The notes beneath the pieces were generated by a model. It was given only the letters and a program-made list of their open reading frames with translations. It searched no databases and was not told the DNA's origin. Shown here one piece after another: positions 1-8,896 of a stretch of DNA of 64,000 bases. A program made the translations under genes and the position numbers. How positions within the stretch are numbered: the first letter of the stretch is position 1; each line of letters starts with the position of its first letter. The DNA lies in NCBI GenBank assembly GCA_023414875.1, contig JAEZMV010000002.1, positions 124,001-188,000 on the forward strand, given 5' to 3'. The DNA comes from Bacillota bacterium (lineage in GTDB: Bacteria > Bacillota > Clostridia > Lachnospirales > Lachnospiraceae).

Positions 1-581
1 GCCTTCCCTTTGTTAGAGTTTTTTGGTGTGAAATCCAACCATTTTGGGCTTGAGGTTACCACTGTTAATTGATCAGCAAACTGCCTTTGCCAATCATAGA
101 CACTAGCTCCGATTTTGTTTCTTTCATAGATGGATATCTTTAGGAACTCATCCTCTACCGATAAAACATCATCTACAATAGCAACGTTGTTTTTCATTAC
201 ATTCTTAATTAGATTGCAGAAATATTCCGATTTTGGCTGAATGTACGATATATCTTCTCCTGACAATAGAATCTCCGCTGATGCGTTCTTCCATATAGCC
301 TGTAAAACTTCTTTGGCCAGCTCCTTAGCAATACTTCTTTTGTACAATACCTCCCCTTGATAAACAACAAGGCTACCATTCTCACAGATATATGCGATTT
401 GATCCTGAATAGGTTCAAACATTCTACGTATATTTGAATACTGACGTCCGCTGGCAGCAACAAATAGAATATGATGTTTATTTATTAATTCTTTAATTAG
501 GGTGATTGTCGTAGGTTCCAACTGCTGACACCCTTTGGGTAATAAAGTCCCGTCTAGATCACTGACAATAATCTTTATCAT
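1..581 (-). CDS. Cof-type HAD phosphatase, 3' part cut by window edge
   Basis: The first 193 residues of a HAD-superfamily sugar-phosphate phosphatase of the Cof/YidA kind are visible; the reading frame is open to the window edge. Motif I is at residues 8-12 (SDLDGTLL, nucleophile Asp8, acid/base Asp10), and motif II follows as AASGRQ near residue 45. The start is the ATG at 579-581. Motif III Lys and motif IV GDxxND lie outside the window. It is 66 bp downstream of the DeoR gene on the same strand and is probably the last visible gene of the FGGY-kinase operon. Substrate cannot be read from sequence; such enzymes usually hydrolyse sugar phosphates or related metabolites in the cytoplasm. Confidence 0.85.
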   Translation of the reverse strand, partial: MIKIIVSDLDGTLLPKGCQQLEPTTITLIKELINKHHILFVAASGRQYSNIRRMFEPIQDQIAYICENGSLVVYQGEVLYKRSIAKELAKEVLQAIWKNASAEILLSGEDISYIQPKSEYFCNLIKNVMKNNVAIVDDVLSVEDEFLKISIYERNKIGASVYDWQRQFADQLTVVTSSPKWLDFTPKNSNKGK

Positions 582-647
582 TCCAGCCCTCCGAGTTTTA
601 CCATTGTAGCCTTTATCGTGTTTGCAATTTAAATCTATACTATAGCT

Positions 648-1409
648 TTAAACAATTTTAAACTGTACCTTATTTGCCTCATATTTGGTCAAGATATCTT
701 TTGAAATTTCCTTTCCGGTGATATATAAATCAATATCTGCTAGTTGACATACCTTCCAATTTGCAAACGTCTCAAATTTAGAGTGATCGCAAAGTGCTAT
801 TGTTTTGCAGGAAGCAGATACCATCATTTGCTTAATCAAAACCTCGTCCATATTGGTTACCGAGCAGCCAAATTTATAATCAATCGCATCCAAACTTACA
901 AAGGCCATATCAGCATGAAGCTGTTTTAAAAAGGCTTCTGTAGTATGTCCGCGTAATGTATAATATCCCTTTCTGACTTTTCCTCCCGTAACTGTTATAT
1001 CAATATCCACATTATGCGTTAACTGAGTTGCTATATATATATCATTCGTTACGATATGAATGTTCTTTCTTTGTAATAAATACGGTACCATCTCTCTCGT
1101 GGTAGTTCCTGTATCAATAAATACGGCCTGATTGTCCATAATCATTTCTACTGCCTTTGCTGCAATACGGGCTTTCTCCTGGGGATTTGCTTCCAGCTTT
1201 TTCTGATAGGGATCTTCTATTACTGAGATTGTATTACCTCTTGCACCACCACGTGTTAACGTGACAAAGCCTCTATCTCTTAAGATATCCAAATCTCTTC
1301 TCACCGTTGCTCTAGATGTTTGATATTCCTCCATTAGCTCATCAATCGTTACATATTTTTGCATCTGGATAAATTCATTCATTTTTTCTAAACGCTCATC
1401 CCTCAACAC
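648..1409 (-). CDS. DeoR-family transcriptional repressor
   Basis: DNA-binding repressor of the DeoR family, about 253 residues. The N-terminal helix-turn-helix includes the family signature TSRATVRRDLDIL, and the C-terminal sugar-phosphate sensor domain shows IDTGTTT, VTGGKVRKG and ALCDHSKF, all typical. An open frame extends 25 codons further upstream to a TTG at 1484, but that region has no Shine-Dalgarno sequence and does not resemble the family. A GGAGGG lies nine bases before the GTG at 1407-1409, so I chose that start; the following TTG (1404-1406) is also possible. It sits within a sugar catabolic operon and most likely represses it in response to a phosphorylated intermediate. A perfect palindrome TTTACATGTAAA lies upstream at 1525-1536. 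Confidence 0.9.
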   Translation of the reverse strand: MLRDERLEKMNEFIQMQKYVTIDELMEEYQTSRATVRRDLDILRDRGFVTLTRGGARGNTISVIEDPYQKKLEANPQEKARIAAKAVEMIMDNQAVFIDTGTTTREMVPYLLQRKNIHIVTNDIYIATQLTHNVDIDITVTGGKVRKGYYTLRGHTTEAFLKQLHADMAFVSLDAIDYKFGCSVTNMDEVLIKQMMVSASCKTIALCDHSKFETFANWKVCQLADIDLYITGKEISKDILTKYEANKVQFKIV

Positions 1410-1554
1410 TTCTTCTCGCCCTCCAATTATCCGATTTATATGATATTCCACAAACTGTTCAGCTGTTTGTGGAATATCATACAACTTACTAAAGTTTTGC
1501 TCTATGTAGATTATTATACTATAATTTACATGTAAAACAATCTATTTAAATCCT

Positions 1555-2367
1555 TTATACATTTTTTCTAAAATCCTTTACTTTATCCATGAATGTTTTC
1601 ACGCGTTCCTGGTCAACGTTATTTTCAAATACACCATCAATTTTGAAGGTCGTACCTACGATAGCACCATCTGCAATCGATAGCTGCTGTTCAACATTTT
1701 CATAGCGCACACCTGTATTGGCCAAAACCACAGTATTTGGAACAACATCCTTCACTCTTTTTAAAATCTGCGAATCGGTCATTGCACCGGCGGTTAAACC
1801 GGAAACGCATAATGCATCTGGGCGATTATTAAATACCGTGGATTTCGCAACGTCTTCGATATTACGATCCGCAAGATATTTTGCAGCCTCAGGTAGAATA
1901 TTGAACAGTAACTTGACATTATGAGCGCCAATCTCATGCTTATGTCTAATTGTTCTTCCCACATTCGTATCCCAGGTTCCAAAATCACTGGCATAAACTC
2001 CGGTAAAAATTTCTCTTACAAACTTGGCTCCGGTTGCAATTGCCAGATCTAAGGATTTATTTGCATCCCATAATACATTTACACCATACGGTATTTTTAT
2101 CTCCGACTTTAATTCACCAATTATTCTAGCCATACATGCTACAGTGACAGTATCTACATTAGTTAAGTACGGCAAGCTAAATTCATTTGAAAACATGACC
2201 GCATCAACGCCTCCATCTTGAAGCGCATGAAGATTCTTTCTGGCTATCTCAATTACCTGCTCCATACTGCTATCCCTTTCATAGTATGGATCTCCCGGCA
2301 TAGCCGTAAGGTGGCACATAGCAATAATTGCTTTTTCAGTACCTATCACTTCTTTTAACCAACTCAT
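1555..2367 (-). CDS. BtpA/SgcQ-family TIM-barrel protein
   Basis: 270-residue protein recognised as the BtpA family (COG0434; E. coli SgcQ, cyanobacterial BtpA). The beginning (AIIAMCHLTAMPGDPYY), the middle ALQDGGVDAVMFSNEF segment and the late ADGAIVGTTFKIDG segment are characteristic. The family is annotated as photosystem I biogenesis or putative nucleosidase, neither of which fits an anaerobe's sugar operon; in Firmicutes these genes often accompany sugar kinases and ABC importers. It starts with an ATG preceded by GGAGGT eight bases upstream and lies 35 bp after a permease gene. A role as an aldolase, isomerase or lyase acting on the operon's sugar phosphate is possible, but that is inference. 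Confidence 0.82.
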   Translation of the reverse strand: MSWLKEVIGTEKAIIAMCHLTAMPGDPYYERDSSMEQVIEIARKNLHALQDGGVDAVMFSNEFSLPYLTNVDTVTVACMARIIGELKSEIKIPYGVNVLWDANKSLDLAIATGAKFVREIFTGVYASDFGTWDTNVGRTIRHKHEIGAHNVKLLFNILPEAAKYLADRNIEDVAKSTVFNNRPDALCVSGLTAGAMTDSQILKRVKDVVPNTVVLANTGVRYENVEQQLSIADGAIVGTTFKIDGVFENNVDQERVKTFMDKVKDFRKNV

Positions 2368-2402
2368 ATTAATACCTCCATATATAAATTTGTTATTATA
2401 AA

Positions 2403-3269
2403 TTAAGTCTTATTTTTTGTGAATTTAACAAATAAAATTGCGATTGGTATAATAGATAATAATAATATATATGACATGGCAGATGCTTTACCAATCTCTA
2501 AATAGCGAAATGCCTGCTGGTATATATGATAGCTGATTACTTCCGTCTCTACTCCCGGTCCACCCTTAGTTAAAACATAAACTAAATCATAAGTCTTCAA
2601 TGCGGTAATAGTTCGAAGTAAGATAACAACTGTGAAGGTGGGCATCATCATCGGAAGTGTCAGGTAGAAGAATTTTTTTATCCTAGATGCCCCATCAACA
2701 ACTGCTGCCTCATAAGGTTCTGTCGGTAATGACACTAATCCAGCCAGAATAACCAATACCATATAAGGTACCTGCTGCCATATATCAATAAACATTACCG
2801 TTTTTAAAGCCAGGGATGAATCAGCAAGCCAAGCTTGTTTACTAATACCTATTAAGGTAAGTAGGTAATTCACAATACCCAAATCTGAATGTAGCAATAG
2901 TCTCCAGGTTAGTCCCACAGCAATTGGCGTAATCATCATTGGAATTATGATAATTGAGAAGAAAATATTCTTTCCTCTAATATCAACATTTAATAATAAC
3001 GCTATGAGAAGCCCTATTATAAATTCAAATACTACTACTCCCACGGTAAACAGGACGGTAGTTTTTACGGAATCAAGAAAATAAGGGTCAGTAAGTGATG
3101 TAATGTAATTCTTTAATCCAACAAACTCTCCCAGACCAGGGTATTTCAAATTTGTATCAAATACACTGACAACCAGAGAATAGATTAACGGTATGGCAAG
3201 AACTATAATTAATATAAGCAAAGTCGGTAACATAAAAACAGAAAAATCTTTTCTTTTATTAACATTCAA
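2403..3269 (-). CDS. Carbohydrate ABC transporter permease, MalF type
   Basis: 288-residue inner-membrane subunit of a binding-protein-dependent sugar importer (CUT1 family). About six hydrophobic segments are visible, beginning with a long N-terminal helix (FSVFMLPTLLILIIVLAIPL). The EAA loop that contacts the ATPase reads EPYEAAVVDGASRIKKFFYLTLP. It lies after the binding-protein gene and before the BtpA gene. It should pair with the MalG-type permease at 4687-5508. No ATP-binding subunit is encoded in this operon, so a shared MsmK/MalK-like ATPase elsewhere in the genome is presumably used, as is common in Firmicutes. Confidence 0.9.
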   Translation of the reverse strand: MNVNKRKDFSVFMLPTLLILIIVLAIPLIYSLVVSVFDTNLKYPGLGEFVGLKNYITSLTDPYFLDSVKTTVLFTVGVVVFEFIIGLLIALLLNVDIRGKNIFFSIIIIPMMITPIAVGLTWRLLLHSDLGIVNYLLTLIGISKQAWLADSSLALKTVMFIDIWQQVPYMVLVILAGLVSLPTEPYEAAVVDGASRIKKFFYLTLPMMMPTFTVVILLRTITALKTYDLVYVLTKGGPGVETEVISYHIYQQAFRYLEIGKASAMSYILLLSIIPIAILFVKFTKNKT

Positions 3270-3341
3270 AGTGGTTTCCCCCTAGCTTTCGTTGCCTTAT
3301 TATTGATTGTTAACACAATCATCCGTAGAAAGTTAACTTAA

Positions 3342-4664
3342 CTACTTCATACTCTTCATTTCTTCTGCAACGGTATCCAATGCTTCCTGGCTGGTTTTCT
3401 CATTCGTTGCTGCAAGGGACAGCTCTCTTCCCAATACCTCAACTAATTTAGGGGTATCTGCCATAACCGGTAAAATCTTTGAATCCTTCATAATATCTAA
3501 TACGGTTGAAAGATAAGGATAAGCCTTTAAAACCTCGCTGTCTTTCATGACATCTTCCCTAGTAGGGGAACCTCCGTCAATCGCTCTTTCCTTAGCCATA
3601 TCAAAGGATTCAACCCACTGTATGAATTCCCAGGATGCATCCTTATCCGGTGCATTGTGTGGAATAGCCCAGCCCCATCCGGCATTCAGTGAAGTTCCAT
3701 TTGGAATAGGACTAATATCAACCAGTCCTTGAACAGTGGACTCATTATCCTTATTAAGCTTAGGTACCATCCAGTTATAGGTCATATAGGTTGCAGCATC
3801 TCCCTGTGCGAATACGTTAAAGGCTTCATCAAAGCCATAACCTACAGCCCCCTTGGGTGCCGCGTTGTTTATATTATCGATATATAGATCAAGTGCTTTA
3901 ACAGCATCTGCATTATTTATAATGATATTACCAGCTTCATCATAAAAATCTCCACCACAGGTATATAAATAGTTCAACCATTCTACCGCAATTGGATCCG
4001 GTCTTAAGCCTTGCATAACTGCACCGTACATCTCACCATTACTTTCGTTGGTTATAAATTTACACATTTCTATATATTCTTCAAATGTATCAGGAATGGT
4101 AAATTCCTTTCCATAGGTAGCTTTATAGCTGGTTTTTAACGCTTCATCCTCAAAAACATCCGTTCTGTAAACCAAGGACATCATATAATTGTAGAAGGGG
4201 ATCATATAAGTGGTTCCATCCACTTCTCCAACCATTTCCATCATCGAATCAATGTATACACCAGTATCAAAACCACTGTCCTTTATGTAGCTCCCTAAGT
4301 CCTCAAGCCATCCTGCTTCTACAAATTCACCCGTCCAGTAGCAATCAACCACAATAACATCATATGCATTGGATGAACCTAGCATTTGTGTCAATAGCTT
4401 TTCATGCATAGAGGAATAGCCAATCGATTCAATGTTAACCTTAATTCCCGTTTTTTCTTCAAATTCGGAAATATGCTTTACAATAATCTCTGTATCAGGT
4501 ACTGTTTCCATTAAAATATTAATTTCTTTTTTACTCTTTTCACTACTGTCATTTCCCTTTGTTTCTGAAGCCTTGTATGAAGATGAATTAGAACATCCAC
4601 TTAATAAGATAACTGAAATAATTAATACCATTAACAACGAAAATACCTTCTCGAGTTTTTTCAT
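3342..4664 (-). CDS. Extracellular sugar-binding lipoprotein
   Basis: Family 1 extracellular solute-binding protein, about 440 residues. It begins MKKLEKVFSLLMVLIISVILLSGC, a lipoprotein signal with lipobox LSGC, followed by a Ser/Lys-rich linker and the typical INILMETVPD... start of the mature fold. An upstream in-frame ATG at 4715 would add a non-secretory leader; AAAGGG lies eight bases before the ATG at 4664, which is therefore preferred. The gene lies between the two permease genes (order MalG-type, binding protein, MalF-type), whereas the usual order is binding protein first. It should capture the substrate of the operon outside the membrane; the ligand is unknown. Confidence 0.92.
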   Translation of the reverse strand: MKKLEKVFSLLMVLIISVILLSGCSNSSSYKASETKGNDSSEKSKKEINILMETVPDTEIIVKHISEFEEKTGIKVNIESIGYSSMHEKLLTQMLGSSNAYDVIVVDCYWTGEFVEAGWLEDLGSYIKDSGFDTGVYIDSMMEMVGEVDGTTYMIPFYNYMMSLVYRTDVFEDEALKTSYKATYGKEFTIPDTFEEYIEMCKFITNESNGEMYGAVMQGLRPDPIAVEWLNYLYTCGGDFYDEAGNIIINNADAVKALDLYIDNINNAAPKGAVGYGFDEAFNVFAQGDAATYMTYNWMVPKLNKDNESTVQGLVDISPIPNGTSLNAGWGWAIPHNAPDKDASWEFIQWVESFDMAKERAIDGGSPTREDVMKDSEVLKAYPYLSTVLDIMKDSKILPVMADTPKLVEVLGRELSLAATNEKTSQEALDTVAEEMKSMK

Positions 4665-4686
4665 GTTCATTTCCCTTTCTTGTGAT

Positions 4687-5508
4687 TTATTTGACGGAAC
4701 CAAAAGTAAGACCACTTACCAAGTACTTTTTAATAAATAGGGATAAAATTATAATCGGGATAATACCAATCATAACAGCCGCACATAGCTCAGCAATCAT
4801 AACCCCTTGCTGGGTTTCCATATTTGCTATTGCAACAGGCAGGGTTCGAGATTTTAAGCCTGTTAAATTTAGTGCAAACATAAACTCATTCCAGGACACG
4901 ATAAAGCTGTAAACGGTAGCTGCCATAATTCCAGGTGCGGCCAATGGTAATACAACGCGAAAGTATGCTTGTATTTTCGTACATCCATCAACAGCGCAAG
5001 CCTCATCCAATGCACTGGGAATGGATTCAAAGAAGCTGATCAACATCCAGATTACATAGGGAAGATTAAATGTCAGATAGGATACTATCAGTGCTCCCCA
5101 GGTATCATCCATTCCTAGCTTTTTAATAATTACAGAAATTGGTATAACCATAACAACAGGCGGAATCATCTGTGTCAGCAAAATCGTAATTTTAATGGAA
5201 TCCGTTCTTACAGAACACCGTGCAATCCAGTACGCAGCCATAGCCCCAAGCAATATGGATATCACTGTGGATATAAGCCCAATTCCCATACTATTTATAA
5301 AATATGTCCCAAAGGAACCCTTCGTAAAAATATTAATATAATTTTCCATAGTAAACTGTGCTAACCAGTTTGGGGGTATCTTATAAGCTTCCACCTTTGT
5401 GATTAAAGATGTACGCAATATCCATAATATCGGAAGCAAGAAAAACATCGTTACTGCTACAAGGCCCAAATACACAAAACCCCTTCTTACCCAACGTTTT
5501 ATATGCAA
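4687..5508 (-). CDS. Carbohydrate ABC transporter permease, MalG type
   Basis: About 273 residues, with six predicted membrane segments and the EAA loop DEACAVDGCTKIQAYFRVVLPLAAPG, which marks a MalG-type CUT1 permease. There is no ATG start: AAGGAGG is followed by GTG (5517, overlapping the Shine-Dalgarno) and two TTG codons. The TTG at 5506-5508 has the best spacing (eight bases), so translation starts there or at the adjacent TTG at 5511. It forms the inner-membrane channel with the permease at 2403-3269. It follows the HAD phosphatase gene by 28 bp in the same transcription unit. Confidence 0.9.
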   Translation of the reverse strand: MHIKRWVRRGFVYLGLVAVTMFFLLPILWILRTSLITKVEAYKIPPNWLAQFTMENYINIFTKGSFGTYFINSMGIGLISTVISILLGAMAAYWIARCSVRTDSIKITILLTQMIPPVVMVIPISVIIKKLGMDDTWGALIVSYLTFNLPYVIWMLISFFESIPSALDEACAVDGCTKIQAYFRVVLPLAAPGIMAATVYSFIVSWNEFMFALNLTGLKSRTLPVAIANMETQQGVMIAELCAAVMIGIIPIIILSLFIKKYLVSGLTFGSVK

Positions 5509-5536
5509 CAAAATCACCTCCTTCCTTAATACCTGC

Positions 5537-6310
5537 TTAGAATATTATCTCATCCAGATCATTAATAATTTGTGTCGCATATGGTTGCATTTCTTCTCTC
5601 ATACTCTCTTCTTCCGGAATACCGATTCCAATTGCTCCCGCTTTGCTAGCCATCATTACATCCACATAGGAGTCTCCAATCATCATGATGTTTTTCAACT
5701 CAACTCCGGTTTTCTCGGCAATATATAATAGCATATCCGGATTTGGTTTTCCCTGCCTTACATTCTGTGACGTTACTACAAGCGAAACATGTCGGAAATC
5801 ATCAAAAAGGTTGATGGATTCTTTAGCCCTGTCATAGGTATCTGATGTGGCTATCACATATGGAGTTCCTGTTTCTCGAATTCTTTTTAAAATATCAGGA
5901 AAACCTTTTTTGGCTTTTAAGGCATTTTTTAAATCAAACTGCTTATCCGCTTCGTAAAATATTTGTGTTGCCAGCTCTCTTGCTTTCGTCCAGTGATATT
6001 TCCGTTGATCAACCAGGAAGGCAGCGGTTACCGCAATTTCCTCCGGTACCGACGCAACCGCCAGTACTCCCGAGGAGTCCACATCCAATACCTCTATCTC
6101 TTGATTTAGGCTTCGGCTCGAAACTCCTAATAAGGTAAGCCATTGTTGGACCAGGTCAATATCCGCTCCTTCTATGCCTTTCAAGAATAACTCTGCTCTG
6201 ATTTTCGCCAGCGCAATCCAAAAGTGTTTACTTTCAAACATGAGGCCGTCTTTATCAAAAGCAAATAGAGCGACATCATAGCACTGATCATTAACCTTCA
6301 CTTTAATCAT
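5537..6310 (-). CDS. HAD-superfamily phosphatase (beta-PGM/phosphoglycolate phosphatase type)
   Basis: 257-residue HAD hydrolase. Motif I is FDKDGLMF near residues 18-25 (two Asp flanking Lys), motif II IATSDT, the motif III lysine is in QGKPNPDML, and motif IV is GDSYVD, so all catalytic residues are present. A helical cap occupies roughly residues 25-110. Its ATG overlaps the stop of the SDR gene (ATGA), indicating translational coupling. A phosphatase coupled to a dehydrogenase and a sugar kinase suggests that a phosphorylated intermediate is dephosphorylated or a toxic by-product removed; the exact substrate is unknown. Confidence 0.88.
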   Translation of the reverse strand: MIKVKVNDQCYDVALFAFDKDGLMFESKHFWIALAKIRAELFLKGIEGADIDLVQQWLTLLGVSSRSLNQEIEVLDVDSSGVLAVASVPEEIAVTAAFLVDQRKYHWTKARELATQIFYEADKQFDLKNALKAKKGFPDILKRIRETGTPYVIATSDTYDRAKESINLFDDFRHVSLVVTSQNVRQGKPNPDMLLYIAEKTGVELKNIMMIGDSYVDVMMASKAGAIGIGIPEEESMREEMQPYATQIINDLDEIIF

Positions 6311-7092
6311 ACAATATTTGCTCCACCTGCAATATTCATGGCCTCTCCTGTAACAAATTTAGCTTGTGGAGATATTAAGAAGCCTACAACATCAGCTACA
6401 TCCTCGGGATAACACAATCTTCCTAAGGGCGTCAGGGCAACATAAGAAGCAGATACTTCTTCAGGTGTCATTCCCCTTAATTTTCCCTCCCATATAACTT
6501 CTCTGTCTTGCATACTTGTTTTAACAAATCCAGGGCAAACACAGTTAACTGTAATGTTATGAGGAGCAAATTCTATTGCTGCACTCTTAGTAAATCCAAC
6601 TACCGCAAACTTTGATGCAGTATAATGTGCCAGTAATGGCGCCGCCTTAACAGCTGCCATGGAAGCTGTATTTACCATCCTTCCGCCCTTTTCCTTCATC
6701 AAGGGTAGCATTGCCTGTGTTACGAGGAATAATCCTTTTGTATTTACATCAAAATTAAAATCCCATTCCTCCTCAGTTAGATCTTCAATTCTTTGCATCG
6801 TTGAAACTCCAGCATTATTCACCAAAATATCAATCGTTTTATATTTCTCTTTGATGCAGCTTGCCATTTCCAACACCTTGGCCTTCTTTGTAACGTCTAG
6901 TTGATACGCTTCATGCTTCTGCCTTCCGGTCGGATTCCCTAATAATAGTGTGGTCTCCTTTGCCATCTCCAGATTGATATCCGTTACAATTACTGTGGCC
7001 CCCAGCTCTGCCATTCTCTGAGCAATTGCTCTTCCGATCCCTGCTCCAGCTCCTGTTATAAATGCAACTTGCCCTTCATTTGGTGTATACAT
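6307..7092 (-). CDS. SDR-family NAD(P)-dependent sugar/polyol dehydrogenase
   Basis: 261-residue classical short-chain dehydrogenase. The Rossmann glycine motif TGAGAGIG is at residues 14-21, with an Asp in VTDINLE that favours NAD(H). It also has LVNNAGVST, the catalytic Ser in TASMAAV and the YTASKFA Tyr-x3-Lys pair; the C-terminus GEAMNIAGGANIV is usual for polyol and 3-oxoacyl-type SDRs. AAGGAGG lies before the ATG. It follows the FGGY kinase gene by 12 bp and overlaps the HAD gene by four bases. In this context it probably oxidises a polyol or reduces a ketose before or after phosphorylation. Confidence 0.9.
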   Translation of the reverse strand: MYTPNEGQVAFITGAGAGIGRAIAQRMAELGATVIVTDINLEMAKETTLLLGNPTGRQKHEAYQLDVTKKAKVLEMASCIKEKYKTIDILVNNAGVSTMQRIEDLTEEEWDFNFDVNTKGLFLVTQAMLPLMKEKGGRMVNTASMAAVKAAPLLAHYTASKFAVVGFTKSAAIEFAPHNITVNCVCPGFVKTSMQDREVIWEGKLRGMTPEEVSASYVALTPLGRLCYPEDVADVVGFLISPQAKFVTGEAMNIAGGANIV

Positions 7093-7104
7093 TTCGTCTC
7101 CTCC

Positions 7105-8607
7105 TTATTGGTATAGATTTTGAACATCCTGAAACGATGTTGTTAATTCGTTATATAAATCTCTGTATATTTTATAGGATCTATTATAGATTTCTACTTC
7201 CTTTAAATTGGGCTCATAAATATGATAATCCGTTAGGAACTTCCTTATTTCATCCCAATCCTCAAAAACACCTACACTTTTACCCGCAAGAAATGCAACG
7301 CCCAGTGCTGACCCCGGATGCGACGGATAGGAACAGATCGTCGTCCCCAAAACATCTGCTGCTATCTGGCACCAGAACTTACTTTTTGCTCCTCCATTGG
7401 TTGCCATAATTCGATTAGGCTCATATCCCATTGATTTAAGCACTTCAACATGATGACGGAAGCCATAAATGACTGCCTCTAATATTGCCCTAAATATATG
7501 TCCTCTTGTATGAGCTAAGGTCAAACCAAACATGACACCCCGGGCATTGGGATCAAAGATAGGCGTTTTCTCACCCAGAAAGTAGGGTAAAATAACAAGA
7601 CCCTCCGATGCAGCCGGAACCTGCATCGCCTCCTGATCCAATTCCTTATAAATTGTTGATGTTTCTGAGTCTATGATATCCTTTACAAACCACTTAACCA
7701 GTGAACCACTTGCTGCCATACACCCATTCAATAAATACTTATCAGGAACGATATGATAATCAAAAAACAGCTGTCTGCTTGTCTTTATTTCATCCACACA
7801 ATAGAGGATATCACCGGCCCCGCCAAACTTAATGAGCAAATCTCCACGTTCAATAATCCCTGCTGCTAAAGTTGACGCTACATGGTCTGCAGCACCTGCA
7901 ATAACCGGTACTCCTGCTGGAATTCCCAATAATTCTTCTACTTCTACTTGTGTTTCCCCTATTACTTTCATGGATGGGTTTACCTGTGGAAATAGTTTTA
8001 CATCAATTCCAAATTGCTTTAAATCATCTTCTAACCATTCATTCGTTCGAATATCATAGGCACCACTTTCAATTGCCCAATTCATTTCGATTGATTTTAC
8101 ACCCGTTAGCTTAAATGCTATGTAATCATATGAGCCCATGACAGTCTCTGTTTTGTTAAAAACCTCAGGCTCATTTTCCTTCACCCAAAGAAGTCTAGGC
8201 AAAATATGCTGCTGATTTGTAGTACCACCTGTTTTCTCATAAAGCCTCTCCTGATCTAATATCCCCTTAATTCTCTCAATCTGAGATATGGCTCTTGAAT
8301 CATTTTGTTGAATGGTATTCCTAACCGGTTGATTCTCCTTATCCAACATAACTATTGCAGGTACCATACCACTACAACCAATACATTTAAGATTTGTCAT
8401 ACTTGCTTTATTTCTATCCGTCAATTGCTTTACTGATTTGATTACATTGTCCCACCAAATGGTTGCGTCTTCCTCTGCCCAGTTTGGATGAATTGATAAC
8501 AAATCATGGGTTGAGCTGGTTTCATCGACGATATACCCTTCAGATGAAACCAAAACTACTTTTACCGATGTGGTTCCAATATCAATACCTAACGAAAAAT
8601 TTGACAT
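7105..8607 (-). CDS. FGGY-family carbohydrate kinase (xylulokinase-like)
   Basis: 500-residue cytoplasmic sugar kinase. It begins MSNFSLGIDIGTTSVKVVLVS, the phosphate-1 motif of the ASKHA fold; the hinge includes GAADHVASTLAAGI, then IKFGGAGDI, and later the FGGY-like segment MATNGGAKSKFWCQIAADVLG, which resembles the XylB subgroup. GGAGG seven bases before the ATG at 8607 makes this start better than the in-frame ATG at 8634. It is the first gene of the operon, reading from a consensus promoter 110 bp upstream. The expected reaction is ATP-dependent phosphorylation of a ketopentose or polyol; D-xylulose is a reasonable guess given the lyxose-isomerase-family gene nearby. Confidence 0.88.
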   Translation of the reverse strand: MSNFSLGIDIGTTSVKVVLVSSEGYIVDETSSTHDLLSIHPNWAEEDATIWWDNVIKSVKQLTDRNKASMTNLKCIGCSGMVPAIVMLDKENQPVRNTIQQNDSRAISQIERIKGILDQERLYEKTGGTTNQQHILPRLLWVKENEPEVFNKTETVMGSYDYIAFKLTGVKSIEMNWAIESGAYDIRTNEWLEDDLKQFGIDVKLFPQVNPSMKVIGETQVEVEELLGIPAGVPVIAGAADHVASTLAAGIIERGDLLIKFGGAGDILYCVDEIKTSRQLFFDYHIVPDKYLLNGCMAASGSLVKWFVKDIIDSETSTIYKELDQEAMQVPAASEGLVILPYFLGEKTPIFDPNARGVMFGLTLAHTRGHIFRAILEAVIYGFRHHVEVLKSMGYEPNRIMATNGGAKSKFWCQIAADVLGTTICSYPSHPGSALGVAFLAGKSVGVFEDWDEIRKFLTDYHIYEPNLKEVEIYNRSYKIYRDLYNELTTSFQDVQNLYQ

Positions 8608-8648
8608 ATCATTACCTCCAGTCATCCTGATCAATATGAAACATTATG

Positions 8649-8664
8649 AAGCATTGTGATGCTT
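8649..8664. promoter_or_regulatory. Palindromic operator downstream of kinase-operon promoter
   Basis: AAGCATTGTGATGCTT is a perfect 6-4-6 inverted repeat, and the match continues a few bases outward with one mismatch. It lies about 25-40 bases downstream of the -10 element and 42 bases before the kinase ATG. The operon's DeoR regulator is the obvious candidate ligand. Confidence 0.6.
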
Positions 8665-8694
8665 TATGAGCTGTTTTGATTTCTGCTTGATTTG

Positions 8695-8723
8695 ATTATA
8701 CTATTATTAGTTACTAATGTCAA
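8695..8723 (-). promoter_or_regulatory. Consensus sigma-A promoter of the FGGY-kinase operon
   Basis: Read on the minus strand, TTGACA (8718-8723) and TATAAT (8695-8700) are both perfect matches and are separated by exactly 17 bases (8701-8717). A second small palindrome TTAGTTACTAA (8707-8717) fills the spacer. Such a strong promoter requires tight repression, consistent with the operator at 8649-8664. Confidence 0.88.
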
Positions 8724-8865
8724 CATTTTATTGATTTATTGAGTTTCTTTTGTTATCTTTTTACTCATATGAGCTAAAATGTGTCATATTTGTTGCATTA
8801 ATTAATCAAAATGTGTCATTATCTACTTCCGTATTAAATAAACTTTTACTTATAACAAAGACTTA

Positions 8866-8896
8866 AGGCAACGGTTTCGATTCCCGTTATCCGCTT
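8866..8896 (+). pseudogene. tRNA 3'-end remnant (T-arm and acceptor strand)
   Basis: GGCAACGGTTTCGATTCCCG, followed by TTATCCGCT, looks like the T-arm (stem ACGG(T)/CCCGT around TTCGATT) and 3' acceptor strand of a tRNA, with one stem mismatch. No complementary GCGGATA 5' half exists upstream, so this is only a fragment. It runs straight into a strong terminator as an intact tRNA gene would. It may be an integration-site scar or deletion relic. Confidence 0.4.
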
